From NCBI RefSeq assembly GCF_022539665.2, contig NW_026712524.1, positions 1 through 45,000 of the forward strand: DNA of 45,000 bases, read 5' to 3'. Within the stretch, counting starts at the first letter, position 1; each line of letters starts with the position of its first letter. The notes beneath the pieces were generated by a model that was not told the DNA's origin, searched no databases, and worked only from the letters and a program-made list of their open reading frames with translations. Made by a program: the position numbers and the translations under genes. This DNA is from Daphnia carinata (lineage: Eukaryota; Arthropoda; Branchiopoda; Diplostraca; Daphniidae). Positions 16,037-27,248 of the stretch are shown piece by piece.

Positions 16037-16162
16037 TGCTTCGCATGTCACAAATTTGAAGAATGGCTTACGAAAGCGTCAACAAATGCAAAAATCTCGA
16101 ATGTGAAACATTGATGTCAGCAAAATCGCCGGAATGAAACGGGCGTTAAACGTTGACGTTGA

Positions 16163-16182
16163 AACCACTCGGCTACATCTAC
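16163..16182 (-). pseudogene. tRNA-Ser 5'-end relic closing each 774-bp unit
   Basis: The plus strand reads AACCACTCGGCTACATCTAC, matching the 5' end of the neighbouring Ser-like tRNA (ACCACTCGGCCACATCTGC) with two changes. Only the acceptor 5' strand and D-arm remain. It recurs at the same place in units 1 to 15 and abuts the start of the next unit. It looks like what remains of a second tRNA-Ser copy after the ancestral tRNA-plus-spacer block was duplicated. Confidence 0.7.
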
Positions 16183-16330
16183 TACAACATTGCCGTTGAA
16201 TAAAAATGATCGGTAGTTCAAGCAATGCAAAACTTCGAGTTTGAAACATTGACCGTCAGCAAAACATCCGCTTTGAAACGCGCTTTAAACGTTGCAGTCC
16301 GAAAAATCACGACGTTGATAGTATTGTTAC

Positions 16331-16404
16331 TGGCCCGTAAGAGGATCGAACTCATGACCTCCGCGTTATTAGCACGGCGCTCTAACCAACTGAGCTAACA
16401 GGCC
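16331..16404 (-). tRNA. tRNA-Ile(AAT): tRNA-Ile (AAU), unit 2
   Basis: Same sequence as the unit 1 copy, with the A form of the D-loop (AACTGAGC on the plus strand). Confidence 0.95.
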
Positions 16405-16729
16405 GTGGTGTTTAATCTATTGTTTTACTAAAAACAAATGAGCCAGCATCTTCATTTCGATTAAAAGGCTAGTTGGTTTGTTTCATCACCAAACGTTTCG
16501 GCTTCCCTTTGAAGTCATTATAGGCGCAAGCTTGGTTCTACAGTTTTCTCACAGGATTTCACTTCAACGACGTGCCCAGAATGGTTACAAATTCCTTGTC
16601 AGAGGAACACGTAACACATTCCGCAATGCTCAACCGATTCACAGATCACATACACGTTAACGTAAGATGGTGAAATCTAACGCCAACGCAATCTTATAAC
16701 CTTGTCGACTTTACTTGTGCAAGTTCTTC

Positions 16730-16810
16730 GCAGATGGTAGGATTCAAACCAACGCTCCCAAATGGAAACTGATTCCGAGTCAGTCGCCTTAACCACTCGG
16801 CCACATCTGC
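16730..16810 (-). tRNA. Ser-like tRNA (CGG), unit 2
   Basis: Identical to the unit 1 copy in anticodon, T-loop and variable arm. Confidence 0.7.
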
Positions 16811-17104
16811 TGCTTCGCATGTCACAAATTTGAAGAATGGCTTACGAAAGCGTCAACAAATGCAAAAATCTCGAATGTGAAACATTGATGTCAGCAAAAT
16901 CGCCGGAATGAAACGGGCGTTAAACGTTGACGTTGAAACCACTCGGCTACATCTACTACAACATTGCCGTTGAATAAAAATGATCGGTAGTTCAAGCAAT
17001 GCAAAACTTCGAGTTTGAAACATTGACCGTCAGCAAAACATCCGCTTTGAAACGCGCTTTAAACGTTGCAGTCCGAAAAATCACGACGTTGATAGTATTG
17101 TTAC

Positions 17105-17178
17105 TGGCCCGTAAGAGGATCGAACTCATGACCTCCGCGTTATTAGCACGGCGCTCTAACCAGCTGAGCTAACAGGCC
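17105..17178 (-). tRNA. tRNA-Ile(AAT): tRNA-Ile (AAU), unit 3
   Basis: Carries the G form of the D-loop (AGCTGAGC on the plus strand); otherwise as unit 1. Confidence 0.95.
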
Positions 17179-17503
17179 GTGGTGTTTAATCTATTGTTTT
17201 ACTAAAAACAAATGAGCCAGCATCTTCATTTCGATTAAAAGGCTAGTTGGTTTGTTTCATCACCAAACGTTTCGGCTTCCCTTTGAAGTCATTATAGGCG
17301 CAAGCTTGGTTCTACAGTTTTCTCACAGGATTTCACTTCAACGACGTGCCCAGAATGGTTACAAATTCCTTGTCAGAGGAACACGTAACACATTCCGCAA
17401 TGCTCAACCGATTCACAGATCACATACACGTTAACGTAAGATGGTGAAATCTAACGCCAACGCAATCTTATAACCTTGTCGACTTTACTTGTGCAAGTTC
17501 TTC

Positions 17504-17584
17504 GCAGATGGTAGGATTCAAACCAACGCTCCCAAATGGAAACTGATTCCGAGTCAGTCGCCTTAACCACTCGGCCACATCTGC
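17504..17584 (-). tRNA. Ser-like tRNA (CGG), unit 3
   Basis: Identical to the unit 1 copy. Confidence 0.7.
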
Positions 17585-17878
17585 TGCTTCGCATGTCACA
17601 AATTTGAAGAATGGCTTACGAAAGCGTCAACAAATGCAAAAATCTCGAATGTGAAACATTGATGTCAGCAAAATCGCCGGAATGAAACGGGCGTTAAACG
17701 TTGACGTTGAAACCACTCGGCTACATCTACTACAACATTGCCGTTGAATAAAAATGATCGGTAGTTCAAGCAATGCAAAACTTCGAGTTTGAAACATTGA
17801 CCGTCAGCAAAACATCCGCTTTGAAACGCGCTTTAAACGTTGCAGTCCGAAAAATCACGACGTTGATAGTATTGTTAC

Positions 17879-17952
17879 TGGCCCGTAAGAGGATCGAACT
17901 CATGACCTCCGCGTTATTAGCACGGCGCTCTAACCAGCTGAGCTAACAGGCC
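17879..17952 (-). tRNA. tRNA-Ile(AAT): tRNA-Ile (AAU), unit 4
   Basis: G form of the D-loop, shared with neighbouring unit 3. Confidence 0.95.
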
Positions 17953-18277
17953 GTGGTGTTTAATCTATTGTTTTACTAAAAACAAATGAGCCAGCATCTT
18001 CATTTCGATTAAAAGGCTAGTTGGTTTGTTTCATCACCAAACGTTTCGGCTTCCCTTTGAAGTCATTATAGGCGCAAGCTTGGTTCTACAGTTTTCTCAC
18101 AGGATTTCACTTCAACGACGTGCCCAGAATGGTTACAAATTCCTTGTCAGAGGAACACGTAACACATTCCGCAATGCTCAACCGATTCACAGATCACATA
18201 CACGTTAACGTAAGATGGTGAAATCTAACGCCAACGCAATCTTATAACCTTGTCGACTTTACTTGTGCAAGTTCTTC

Positions 18278-18358
18278 GCAGATGGTAGGATTCAAACCAA
18301 CGCTCCCAAATGGAAACTGATTCCGAGTCAGTCGCCTTAACCACTCGGCCACATCTGC
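18278..18358 (-). tRNA. Ser-like tRNA (CGG), unit 4
   Basis: Identical to the unit 1 copy. Confidence 0.7.
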
Positions 18359-18652
18359 TGCTTCGCATGTCACAAATTTGAAGAATGGCTTACGAAAGCG
18401 TCAACAAATGCAAAAATCTCGAATGTGAAACATTGATGTCAGCAAAATCGCCGGAATGAAACGGGCGTTAAACGTTGACGTTGAAACCACTCGGCTACAT
18501 CTACTACAACATTGCCGTTGAATAAAAATGATCGGTAGTTCAAGCAATGCAAAACTTCGAGTTTGAAACATTGACCGTCAGCAAAACATCCGCTTTGAAA
18601 CGCGCTTTAAACGTTGCAGTCCGAAAAATCACGACGTTGATAGTATTGTTAC

Positions 18653-18726
18653 TGGCCCGTAAGAGGATCGAACTCATGACCTCCGCGTTATTAGCACGGC
18701 GCTCTAACCAACTGAGCTAACAGGCC
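18653..18726 (-). tRNA. tRNA-Ile(AAT): tRNA-Ile (AAU), unit 5
   Basis: A form of the D-loop. It sits in a 778-bp unit whose Ser-like tRNA is altered. Confidence 0.95.
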
Positions 18727-19051
18727 GTGGTGTTTAATCTATTGTTTTACTAAAAACAAATGAGCCAGCATCTTCATTTCGATTAAAAGGCTAGTTGGTT
18801 TGTTTCATCACCAAACGTTTCGGCTTCCCTTTGAAGTCATTATAGGCGCAAGCTTGGTTCTACAGTTTTCTCACAGGATTTCACTTCAACGACGTGCCCA
18901 GAATGGTTACAAATTCCTTGTCAGAGGAACACGTAACACATTCCGCAATGCTCAACCGATTCACAGATCACATACACGTTAACGTAAGATGGTGAAATCT
19001 AACGCCAACGCAATCTTATAACCTTGTCGACTTTACTTGTGCAAGTTGATC

Positions 19052-19136
19052 GCAGATGGTAGGATTCAAACCAACGCTCCCAAATGGAAACTGATTCCGA
19101 GTCAGTCGCCTTAACCACTCGCCTATGCACATCTGC
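19052..19136 (-). pseudogene. Ser-like tRNA with broken D-arm, unit 5
   Basis: It is 85 nt instead of 81. On the plus strand CTCGGCCACATC is replaced by CTCGCCTATGCACATC, so the 5' side of the D-stem (GCC) is lost and four bases are added. The downstream flank reads GATCGCAG instead of TTCGCAG, and the leader reads GCGTGTTCG instead of GCTGCTTCG. Anticodon and T-arm are as in the other copies. A functional tRNA is unlikely. Confidence 0.75.
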
Positions 19137-19430
19137 GTGTTCGCATGTCACAAATTTGAAGAATGGCTTACGAAAGCGTCAACAAATGCAAAAATCTCGA
19201 ATGTGAAACATTGATGTCAGCAAAATCGCCGGAATGAAACGGGCGTTAAACGTTGACGTTGAAACCACTCGGCTACATCTACTACAACATTGCCGTTGAA
19301 TAAAAATGATCGGTAGTTCAAGCAATGCAAAACTTCGAGTTTGAAACATTGACCGTCAGCAAAACATCCGCTTTGAAACGCGCTTTAAACGTTGCAGTCC
19401 GAAAAATCACGACGTTGATAGTATTGTTAC

Positions 19431-19504
19431 TGGCCCGTAAGAGGATCGAACTCATGACCTCCGCGTTATTAGCACGGCGCTCTAACCAACTGAGCTAACA
19501 GGCC
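19431..19504 (-). tRNA. tRNA-Ile(AAT): tRNA-Ile (AAU), unit 6
   Basis: A form of the D-loop, cloverleaf unchanged. Confidence 0.95.
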
Positions 19505-19829
19505 GTGGTGTTTAATCTATTGTTTTACTAAAAACAAATGAGCCAGCATCTTCATTTCGATTAAAAGGCTAGTTGGTTTGTTTCATCACCAAACGTTTCG
19601 GCTTCCCTTTGAAGTCATTATAGGCGCAAGCTTGGTTCTACAGTTTTCTCACAGGATTTCACTTCAACGACGTGCCCAGAATGGTTACAAATTCCTTGTC
19701 AGAGGAACACGTAACACATTCCGCAATGCTCAACCGATTCACAGATCACATACACGTTAACGTAAGATGGTGAAATCTAACGCCAACGCAATCTTATAAC
19801 CTTGTCGACTTTACTTGTGCAAGTTCTTC

Positions 19830-19910
19830 GCAGATGGTAGGATTCAAACCAACGCTCCCAAATGGAAACTGATTCCGAGTCAGTCGCCTTAACCACTCGG
19901 CCACATCTGC
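19830..19910 (-). tRNA. Ser-like tRNA (CGG), unit 6
   Basis: Returns to the 81-nt form of unit 1. Confidence 0.7.
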
Positions 19911-20204
19911 TGCTTCGCATGTCACAAATTTGAAGAATGGCTTACGAAAGCGTCAACAAATGCAAAAATCTCGAATGTGAAACATTGATGTCAGCAAAAT
20001 CGCCGGAATGAAACGGGCGTTAAACGTTGACGTTGAAACCACTCGGCTACATCTACTACAACATTGCCGTTGAATAAAAATGATCGGTAGTTCAAGCAAT
20101 GCAAAACTTCGAGTTTGAAACATTGACCGTCAGCAAAACATCCGCTTTGAAACGCGCTTTAAACGTTGCAGTCCGAAAAATCACGACGTTGATAGTATTG
20201 TTAC

Positions 20205-20278
20205 TGGCCCGTAAGAGGATCGAACTCATGACCTCCGCGTTATTAGCACGGCGCTCTAACCAACTGAGCTAACAGGCC
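20205..20278 (-). tRNA. tRNA-Ile(AAT): tRNA-Ile (AAU), unit 7
   Basis: A form of the D-loop, cloverleaf unchanged. Confidence 0.95.
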
Positions 20279-20603
20279 GTGGTGTTTAATCTATTGTTTT
20301 ACTAAAAACAAATGAGCCAGCATCTTCATTTCGATTAAAAGGCTAGTTGGTTTGTTTCATCACCAAACGTTTCGGCTTCCCTTTGAAGTCATTATAGGCG
20401 CAAGCTTGGTTCTACAGTTTTCTCACAGGATTTCACTTCAACGACGTGCCCAGAATGGTTACAAATTCCTTGTCAGAGGAACACGTAACACATTCCGCAA
20501 TGCTCAACCGATTCACAGATCACATACACGTTAACGTAAGATGGTGAAATCTAACGCCAACGCAATCTTATAACCTTGTCGACTTTACTTGTGCAAGTTC
20601 TTC

Positions 20604-20684
20604 GCAGATGGTAGGATTCAAACCAACGCTCCCAAATGGAAACTGATTCCGAGTCAGTCGCCTTAACCACTCGGCCACATCTGC
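20604..20684 (-). tRNA. Ser-like tRNA (CGG), unit 7
   Basis: 81-nt form, as unit 1. Confidence 0.7.
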
Positions 20685-20978
20685 TGCTTCGCATGTCACA
20701 AATTTGAAGAATGGCTTACGAAAGCGTCAACAAATGCAAAAATCTCGAATGTGAAACATTGATGTCAGCAAAATCGCCGGAATGAAACGGGCGTTAAACG
20801 TTGACGTTGAAACCACTCGGCTACATCTACTACAACATTGCCGTTGAATAAAAATGATCGGTAGTTCAAGCAATGCAAAACTTCGAGTTTGAAACATTGA
20901 CCGTCAGCAAAACATCCGCTTTGAAACGCGCTTTAAACGTTGCAGTCCGAAAAATCACGACGTTGATAGTATTGTTAC

Positions 20979-21052
20979 TGGCCCGTAAGAGGATCGAACT
21001 CATGACCTCCGCGTTATTAGCACGGCGCTCTAACCAGCTGAGCTAACAGGCC
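20979..21052 (-). tRNA. tRNA-Ile(AAT): tRNA-Ile (AAU), unit 8
   Basis: G form of the D-loop, isolated among A-form neighbours. Confidence 0.95.
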
Positions 21053-21377
21053 GTGGTGTTTAATCTATTGTTTTACTAAAAACAAATGAGCCAGCATCTT
21101 CATTTCGATTAAAAGGCTAGTTGGTTTGTTTCATCACCAAACGTTTCGGCTTCCCTTTGAAGTCATTATAGGCGCAAGCTTGGTTCTACAGTTTTCTCAC
21201 AGGATTTCACTTCAACGACGTGCCCAGAATGGTTACAAATTCCTTGTCAGAGGAACACGTAACACATTCCGCAATGCTCAACCGATTCACAGATCACATA
21301 CACGTTAACGTAAGATGGTGAAATCTAACGCCAACGCAATCTTATAACCTTGTCGACTTTACTTGTGCAAGTTCTTC

Positions 21378-21458
21378 GCAGATGGTAGGATTCAAACCAA
21401 CGCTCCCAAATGGAAACTGATTCCGAGTCAGTCGCCTTAACCACTCGGCCACATCTGC
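21378..21458 (-). tRNA. Ser-like tRNA (CGG), unit 8
   Basis: 81-nt form, as unit 1. Confidence 0.7.
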
Positions 21459-21752
21459 TGCTTCGCATGTCACAAATTTGAAGAATGGCTTACGAAAGCG
21501 TCAACAAATGCAAAAATCTCGAATGTGAAACATTGATGTCAGCAAAATCGCCGGAATGAAACGGGCGTTAAACGTTGACGTTGAAACCACTCGGCTACAT
21601 CTACTACAACATTGCCGTTGAATAAAAATGATCGGTAGTTCAAGCAATGCAAAACTTCGAGTTTGAAACATTGACCGTCAGCAAAACATCCGCTTTGAAA
21701 CGCGCTTTAAACGTTGCAGTCCGAAAAATCACGACGTTGATAGTATTGTTAC

Positions 21753-21826
21753 TGGCCCGTAAGAGGATCGAACTCATGACCTCCGCGTTATTAGCACGGC
21801 GCTCTAACCAACTGAGCTAACAGGCC
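21753..21826 (-). tRNA. tRNA-Ile(AAT): tRNA-Ile (AAU), unit 9
   Basis: A form of the D-loop, cloverleaf unchanged. Confidence 0.95.
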
Positions 21827-22151
21827 GTGGTGTTTAATCTATTGTTTTACTAAAAACAAATGAGCCAGCATCTTCATTTCGATTAAAAGGCTAGTTGGTT
21901 TGTTTCATCACCAAACGTTTCGGCTTCCCTTTGAAGTCATTATAGGCGCAAGCTTGGTTCTACAGTTTTCTCACAGGATTTCACTTCAACGACGTGCCCA
22001 GAATGGTTACAAATTCCTTGTCAGAGGAACACGTAACACATTCCGCAATGCTCAACCGATTCACAGATCACATACACGTTAACGTAAGATGGTGAAATCT
22101 AACGCCAACGCAATCTTATAACCTTGTCGACTTTACTTGTGCAAGTTCTTC

Positions 22152-22232
22152 GCAGATGGTAGGATTCAAACCAACGCTCCCAAATGGAAACTGATTCCGA
22201 GTCAGTCGCCTTAACCACTCGGCCACATCTGC
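22152..22232 (-). tRNA. Ser-like tRNA (CGG), unit 9
   Basis: 81-nt form, as unit 1. Confidence 0.7.
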
Positions 22233-22526
22233 TGCTTCGCATGTCACAAATTTGAAGAATGGCTTACGAAAGCGTCAACAAATGCAAAAATCTCGAATGT
22301 GAAACATTGATGTCAGCAAAATCGCCGGAATGAAACGGGCGTTAAACGTTGACGTTGAAACCACTCGGCTACATCTACTACAACATTGCCGTTGAATAAA
22401 AATGATCGGTAGTTCAAGCAATGCAAAACTTCGAGTTTGAAACATTGACCGTCAGCAAAACATCCGCTTTGAAACGCGCTTTAAACGTTGCAGTCCGAAA
22501 AATCACGACGTTGATAGTATTGTTAC

Positions 22527-22600
22527 TGGCCCGTAAGAGGATCGAACTCATGACCTCCGCGTTATTAGCACGGCGCTCTAACCAACTGAGCTAACAGGCC
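22527..22600 (-). tRNA. tRNA-Ile(AAT): tRNA-Ile (AAU), unit 10
   Basis: A form of the D-loop, cloverleaf unchanged. Confidence 0.95.
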
Positions 22601-22925
22601 GTGGTGTTTAATCTATTGTTTTACTAAAAACAAATGAGCCAGCATCTTCATTTCGATTAAAAGGCTAGTTGGTTTGTTTCATCACCAAACGTTTCGGCTT
22701 CCCTTTGAAGTCATTATAGGCGCAAGCTTGGTTCTACAGTTTTCTCACAGGATTTCACTTCAACGACGTGCCCAGAATGGTTACAAATTCCTTGTCAGAG
22801 GAACACGTAACACATTCCGCAATGCTCAACCGATTCACAGATCACATACACGTTAACGTAAGATGGTGAAATCTAACGCCAACGCAATCTTATAACCTTG
22901 TCGACTTTACTTGTGCAAGTTCTTC

Positions 22926-23006
22926 GCAGATGGTAGGATTCAAACCAACGCTCCCAAATGGAAACTGATTCCGAGTCAGTCGCCTTAACCACTCGGCCAC
23001 ATCTGC
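22926..23006 (-). tRNA. Ser-like tRNA (CGG), unit 10
   Basis: 81-nt form, as unit 1. Confidence 0.7.
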
Positions 23007-23300
23007 TGCTTCGCATGTCACAAATTTGAAGAATGGCTTACGAAAGCGTCAACAAATGCAAAAATCTCGAATGTGAAACATTGATGTCAGCAAAATCGCC
23101 GGAATGAAACGGGCGTTAAACGTTGACGTTGAAACCACTCGGCTACATCTACTACAACATTGCCGTTGAATAAAAATGATCGGTAGTTCAAGCAATGCAA
23201 AACTTCGAGTTTGAAACATTGACCGTCAGCAAAACATCCGCTTTGAAACGCGCTTTAAACGTTGCAGTCCGAAAAATCACGACGTTGATAGTATTGTTAC

Positions 23301-23374
23301 TGGCCCGTAAGAGGATCGAACTCATGACCTCCGCGTTATTAGCACGGCGCTCTAACCAACTGAGCTAACAGGCC
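23301..23374 (-). tRNA. tRNA-Ile(AAT): tRNA-Ile (AAU), unit 11
   Basis: A form of the D-loop, cloverleaf unchanged. Confidence 0.95.
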
Positions 23375-23699
23375 GTGGTGTTTAATCTATTGTTTTACTA
23401 AAAACAAATGAGCCAGCATCTTCATTTCGATTAAAAGGCTAGTTGGTTTGTTTCATCACCAAACGTTTCGGCTTCCCTTTGAAGTCATTATAGGCGCAAG
23501 CTTGGTTCTACAGTTTTCTCACAGGATTTCACTTCAACGACGTGCCCAGAATGGTTACAAATTCCTTGTCAGAGGAACACGTAACACATTCCGCAATGCT
23601 CAACCGATTCACAGATCACATACACGTTAACGTAAGATGGTGAAATCTAACGCCAACGCAATCTTATAACCTTGTCGACTTTACTTGTGCAAGTTCTTC

Positions 23700-23780
23700 G
23701 CAGATGGTAGGATTCAAACCAACGCTCCCAAATGGAAACTGATTCCGAGTCAGTCGCCTTAACCACTCGGCCACATCTGC
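23700..23780 (-). tRNA. Ser-like tRNA (CGG), unit 11
   Basis: 81-nt form, as unit 1. Confidence 0.7.
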
Positions 23781-24074
23781 TGCTTCGCATGTCACAAATT
23801 TGAAGAATGGCTTACGAAAGCGTCAACAAATGCAAAAATCTCGAATGTGAAACATTGATGTCAGCAAAATCGCCGGAATGAAACGGGCGTTAAACGTTGA
23901 CGTTGAAACCACTCGGCTACATCTACTACAACATTGCCGTTGAATAAAAATGATCGGTAGTTCAAGCAATGCAAAACTTCGAGTTTGAAACATTGACCGT
24001 CAGCAAAACATCCGCTTTGAAACGCGCTTTAAACGTTGCAGTCCGAAAAATCACGACGTTGATAGTATTGTTAC

Positions 24075-24148
24075 TGGCCCGTAAGAGGATCGAACTCATG
24101 ACCTCCGCGTTATTAGCACGGCGCTCTAACCAACTGAGCTAACAGGCC
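24075..24148 (-). tRNA. tRNA-Ile(AAT): tRNA-Ile (AAU), unit 12
   Basis: A form of the D-loop. It sits in the second 778-bp unit. Confidence 0.95.
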
Positions 24149-24473
24149 GTGGTGTTTAATCTATTGTTTTACTAAAAACAAATGAGCCAGCATCTTCATT
24201 TCGATTAAAAGGCTAGTTGGTTTGTTTCATCACCAAACGTTTCGGCTTCCCTTTGAAGTCATTATAGGCGCAAGCTTGGTTCTACAGTTTTCTCACAGGA
24301 TTTCACTTCAACGACGTGCCCAGAATGGTTACAAATTCCTTGTCAGAGGAACACGTAACACATTCCGCAATGCTCAACCGATTCACAGATCACATACACG
24401 TTAACGTAAGATGGTGAAATCTAACGCCAACGCAATCTTATAACCTTGTCGACTTTACTTGTGCAAGTTGATC

Positions 24474-24558
24474 GCAGATGGTAGGATTCAAACCAACGCT
24501 CCCAAATGGAAACTGATTCCGAGTCAGTCGCCTTAACCACTCGCCTATGCACATCTGC
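24474..24558 (-). pseudogene. Ser-like tRNA with broken D-arm, unit 12
   Basis: Has the same 4-bp D-arm change and GATCGCAG flank as unit 5, but keeps the normal GCTGCTTCG leader. The two altered copies therefore share one origin and then diverged. Confidence 0.75.
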
Positions 24559-24852
24559 TGCTTCGCATGTCACAAATTTGAAGAATGGCTTACGAAAGCG
24601 TCAACAAATGCAAAAATCTCGAATGTGAAACATTGATGTCAGCAAAATCGCCGGAATGAAACGGGCGTTAAACGTTGACGTTGAAACCACTCGGCTACAT
24701 CTACTACAACATTGCCGTTGAATAAAAATGATCGGTAGTTCAAGCAATGCAAAACTTCGAGTTTGAAACATTGACCGTCAGCAAAACATCCGCTTTGAAA
24801 CGCGCTTTAAACGTTGCAGTCCGAAAAATCACGACGTTGATAGTATTGTTAC

Positions 24853-24926
24853 TGGCCCGTAAGAGGATCGAACTCATGACCTCCGCGTTATTAGCACGGC
24901 GCTCTAACCAGCTGAGCTAACAGGCC
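24853..24926 (-). tRNA. tRNA-Ile(AAT): tRNA-Ile (AAU), unit 13
   Basis: G form of the D-loop. Confidence 0.95.
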
Positions 24927-25251
24927 GTGGTGTTTAATCTATTGTTTTACTAAAAACAAATGAGCCAGCATCTTCATTTCGATTAAAAGGCTAGTTGGTT
25001 TGTTTCATCACCAAACGTTTCGGCTTCCCTTTGAAGTCATTATAGGCGCAAGCTTGGTTCTACAGTTTTCTCACAGGATTTCACTTCAACGACGTGCCCA
25101 GAATGGTTACAAATTCCTTGTCAGAGGAACACGTAACACATTCCGCAATGCTCAACCGATTCACAGATCACATACACGTTAACGTAAGATGGTGAAATCT
25201 AACGCCAACGCAATCTTATAACCTTGTCGACTTTACTTGTGCAAGTTCTTC

Positions 25252-25332
25252 GCAGATGGTAGGATTCAAACCAACGCTCCCAAATGGAAACTGATTCCGA
25301 GTCAGTCGCCTTAACCACTCGGCCACATCTGC
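25252..25332 (-). tRNA. Ser-like tRNA (CGG), unit 13
   Basis: 81-nt form, as unit 1. Confidence 0.7.
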
Positions 25333-25626
25333 TGCTTCGCATGTCACAAATTTGAAGAATGGCTTACGAAAGCGTCAACAAATGCAAAAATCTCGAATGT
25401 GAAACATTGATGTCAGCAAAATCGCCGGAATGAAACGGGCGTTAAACGTTGACGTTGAAACCACTCGGCTACATCTACTACAACATTGCCGTTGAATAAA
25501 AATGATCGGTAGTTCAAGCAATGCAAAACTTCGAGTTTGAAACATTGACCGTCAGCAAAACATCCGCTTTGAAACGCGCTTTAAACGTTGCAGTCCGAAA
25601 AATCACGACGTTGATAGTATTGTTAC

Positions 25627-25700
25627 TGGCCCGTAAGAGGATCGAACTCATGACCTCCGCGTTATTAGCACGGCGCTCTAACCAACTGAGCTAACAGGCC
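25627..25700 (-). tRNA. tRNA-Ile(AAT): tRNA-Ile (AAU), unit 14
   Basis: A form of the D-loop, cloverleaf unchanged. Confidence 0.95.
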
Positions 25701-26025
25701 GTGGTGTTTAATCTATTGTTTTACTAAAAACAAATGAGCCAGCATCTTCATTTCGATTAAAAGGCTAGTTGGTTTGTTTCATCACCAAACGTTTCGGCTT
25801 CCCTTTGAAGTCATTATAGGCGCAAGCTTGGTTCTACAGTTTTCTCACAGGATTTCACTTCAACGACGTGCCCAGAATGGTTACAAATTCCTTGTCAGAG
25901 GAACACGTAACACATTCCGCAATGCTCAACCGATTCACAGATCACATACACGTTAACGTAAGATGGTGAAATCTAACGCCAACGCAATCTTATAACCTTG
26001 TCGACTTTACTTGTGCAAGTTCTTC

Positions 26026-26106
26026 GCAGATGGTAGGATTCAAACCAACGCTCCCAAATGGAAACTGATTCCGAGTCAGTCGCCTTAACCACTCGGCCAC
26101 ATCTGC
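26026..26106 (-). tRNA. Ser-like tRNA (CGG), unit 14
   Basis: 81-nt form, as unit 1. Confidence 0.7.
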
Positions 26107-26400
26107 TGCTTCGCATGTCACAAATTTGAAGAATGGCTTACGAAAGCGTCAACAAATGCAAAAATCTCGAATGTGAAACATTGATGTCAGCAAAATCGCC
26201 GGAATGAAACGGGCGTTAAACGTTGACGTTGAAACCACTCGGCTACATCTACTACAACATTGCCGTTGAATAAAAATGATCGGTAGTTCAAGCAATGCAA
26301 AACTTCGAGTTTGAAACATTGACCGTCAGCAAAACATCCGCTTTGAAACGCGCTTTAAACGTTGCAGTCCGAAAAATCACGACGTTGATAGTATTGTTAC

Positions 26401-26474
26401 TGGCCCGTAAGAGGATCGAACTCATGACCTCCGCGTTATTAGCACGGCGCTCTAACCAACTGAGCTAACAGGCC
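26401..26474 (-). tRNA. tRNA-Ile(AAT): tRNA-Ile (AAU), unit 15
   Basis: A form of the D-loop, cloverleaf unchanged. Confidence 0.95.
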
Positions 26475-26799
26475 GTGGTGTTTAATCTATTGTTTTACTA
26501 AAAACAAATGAGCCAGCATCTTCATTTCGATTAAAAGGCTAGTTGGTTTGTTTCATCACCAAACGTTTCGGCTTCCCTTTGAAGTCATTATAGGCGCAAG
26601 CTTGGTTCTACAGTTTTCTCACAGGATTTCACTTCAACGACGTGCCCAGAATGGTTACAAATTCCTTGTCAGAGGAACACGTAACACATTCCGCAATGCT
26701 CAACCGATTCACAGATCACATACACGTTAACGTAAGATGGTGAAATCTAACGCCAACGCAATCTTATAACCTTGTCGACTTTACTTGTGCAAGTTCTTC

Positions 26800-26880
26800 G
26801 CAGATGGTAGGATTCAAACCAACGCTCCCAAATGGAAACTGATTCCGAGTCAGTCGCCTTAACCACTCGGCCACATCTGC
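26800..26880 (-). tRNA. Ser-like tRNA (CGG), unit 15
   Basis: 81-nt form, as unit 1; the last copy before the truncated unit 16. Confidence 0.7.
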
Positions 26881-27174
26881 TGCTTCGCATGTCACAAATT
26901 TGAAGAATGGCTTACGAAAGCGTCAACAAATGCAAAAATCTCGAATGTGAAACATTGATGTCAGCAAAATCGCCGGAATGAAACGGGCGTTAAACGTTGA
27001 CGTTGAAACCACTCGGCTACATCTACTACAACATTGCCGTTGAATAAAAATGATCGGTAGTTCAAGCAATGCAAAACTTCGAGTTTGAAACATTGACCGT
27101 CAGCAAAACATCCGCTTTGAAACGCGCTTTAAACGTTGCAGTCCGAAAAATCACGACGTTGATAGTATTGTTAC

Positions 27175-27248
27175 TGGCCCGTAAGAGGATCGAACTCATG
27201 ACCTCCGCGTTATTAGCACGGCGCTCTAACCAACTGAGCTAACAGGCC
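27175..27248 (-). tRNA. tRNA-Ile(AAT): tRNA-Ile (AAU), unit 16
   Basis: A form of the D-loop. It lies in the truncated last unit, which ends before the Ser-like tRNA, so this is the only tRNA-Ile copy without that partner. Confidence 0.95.
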
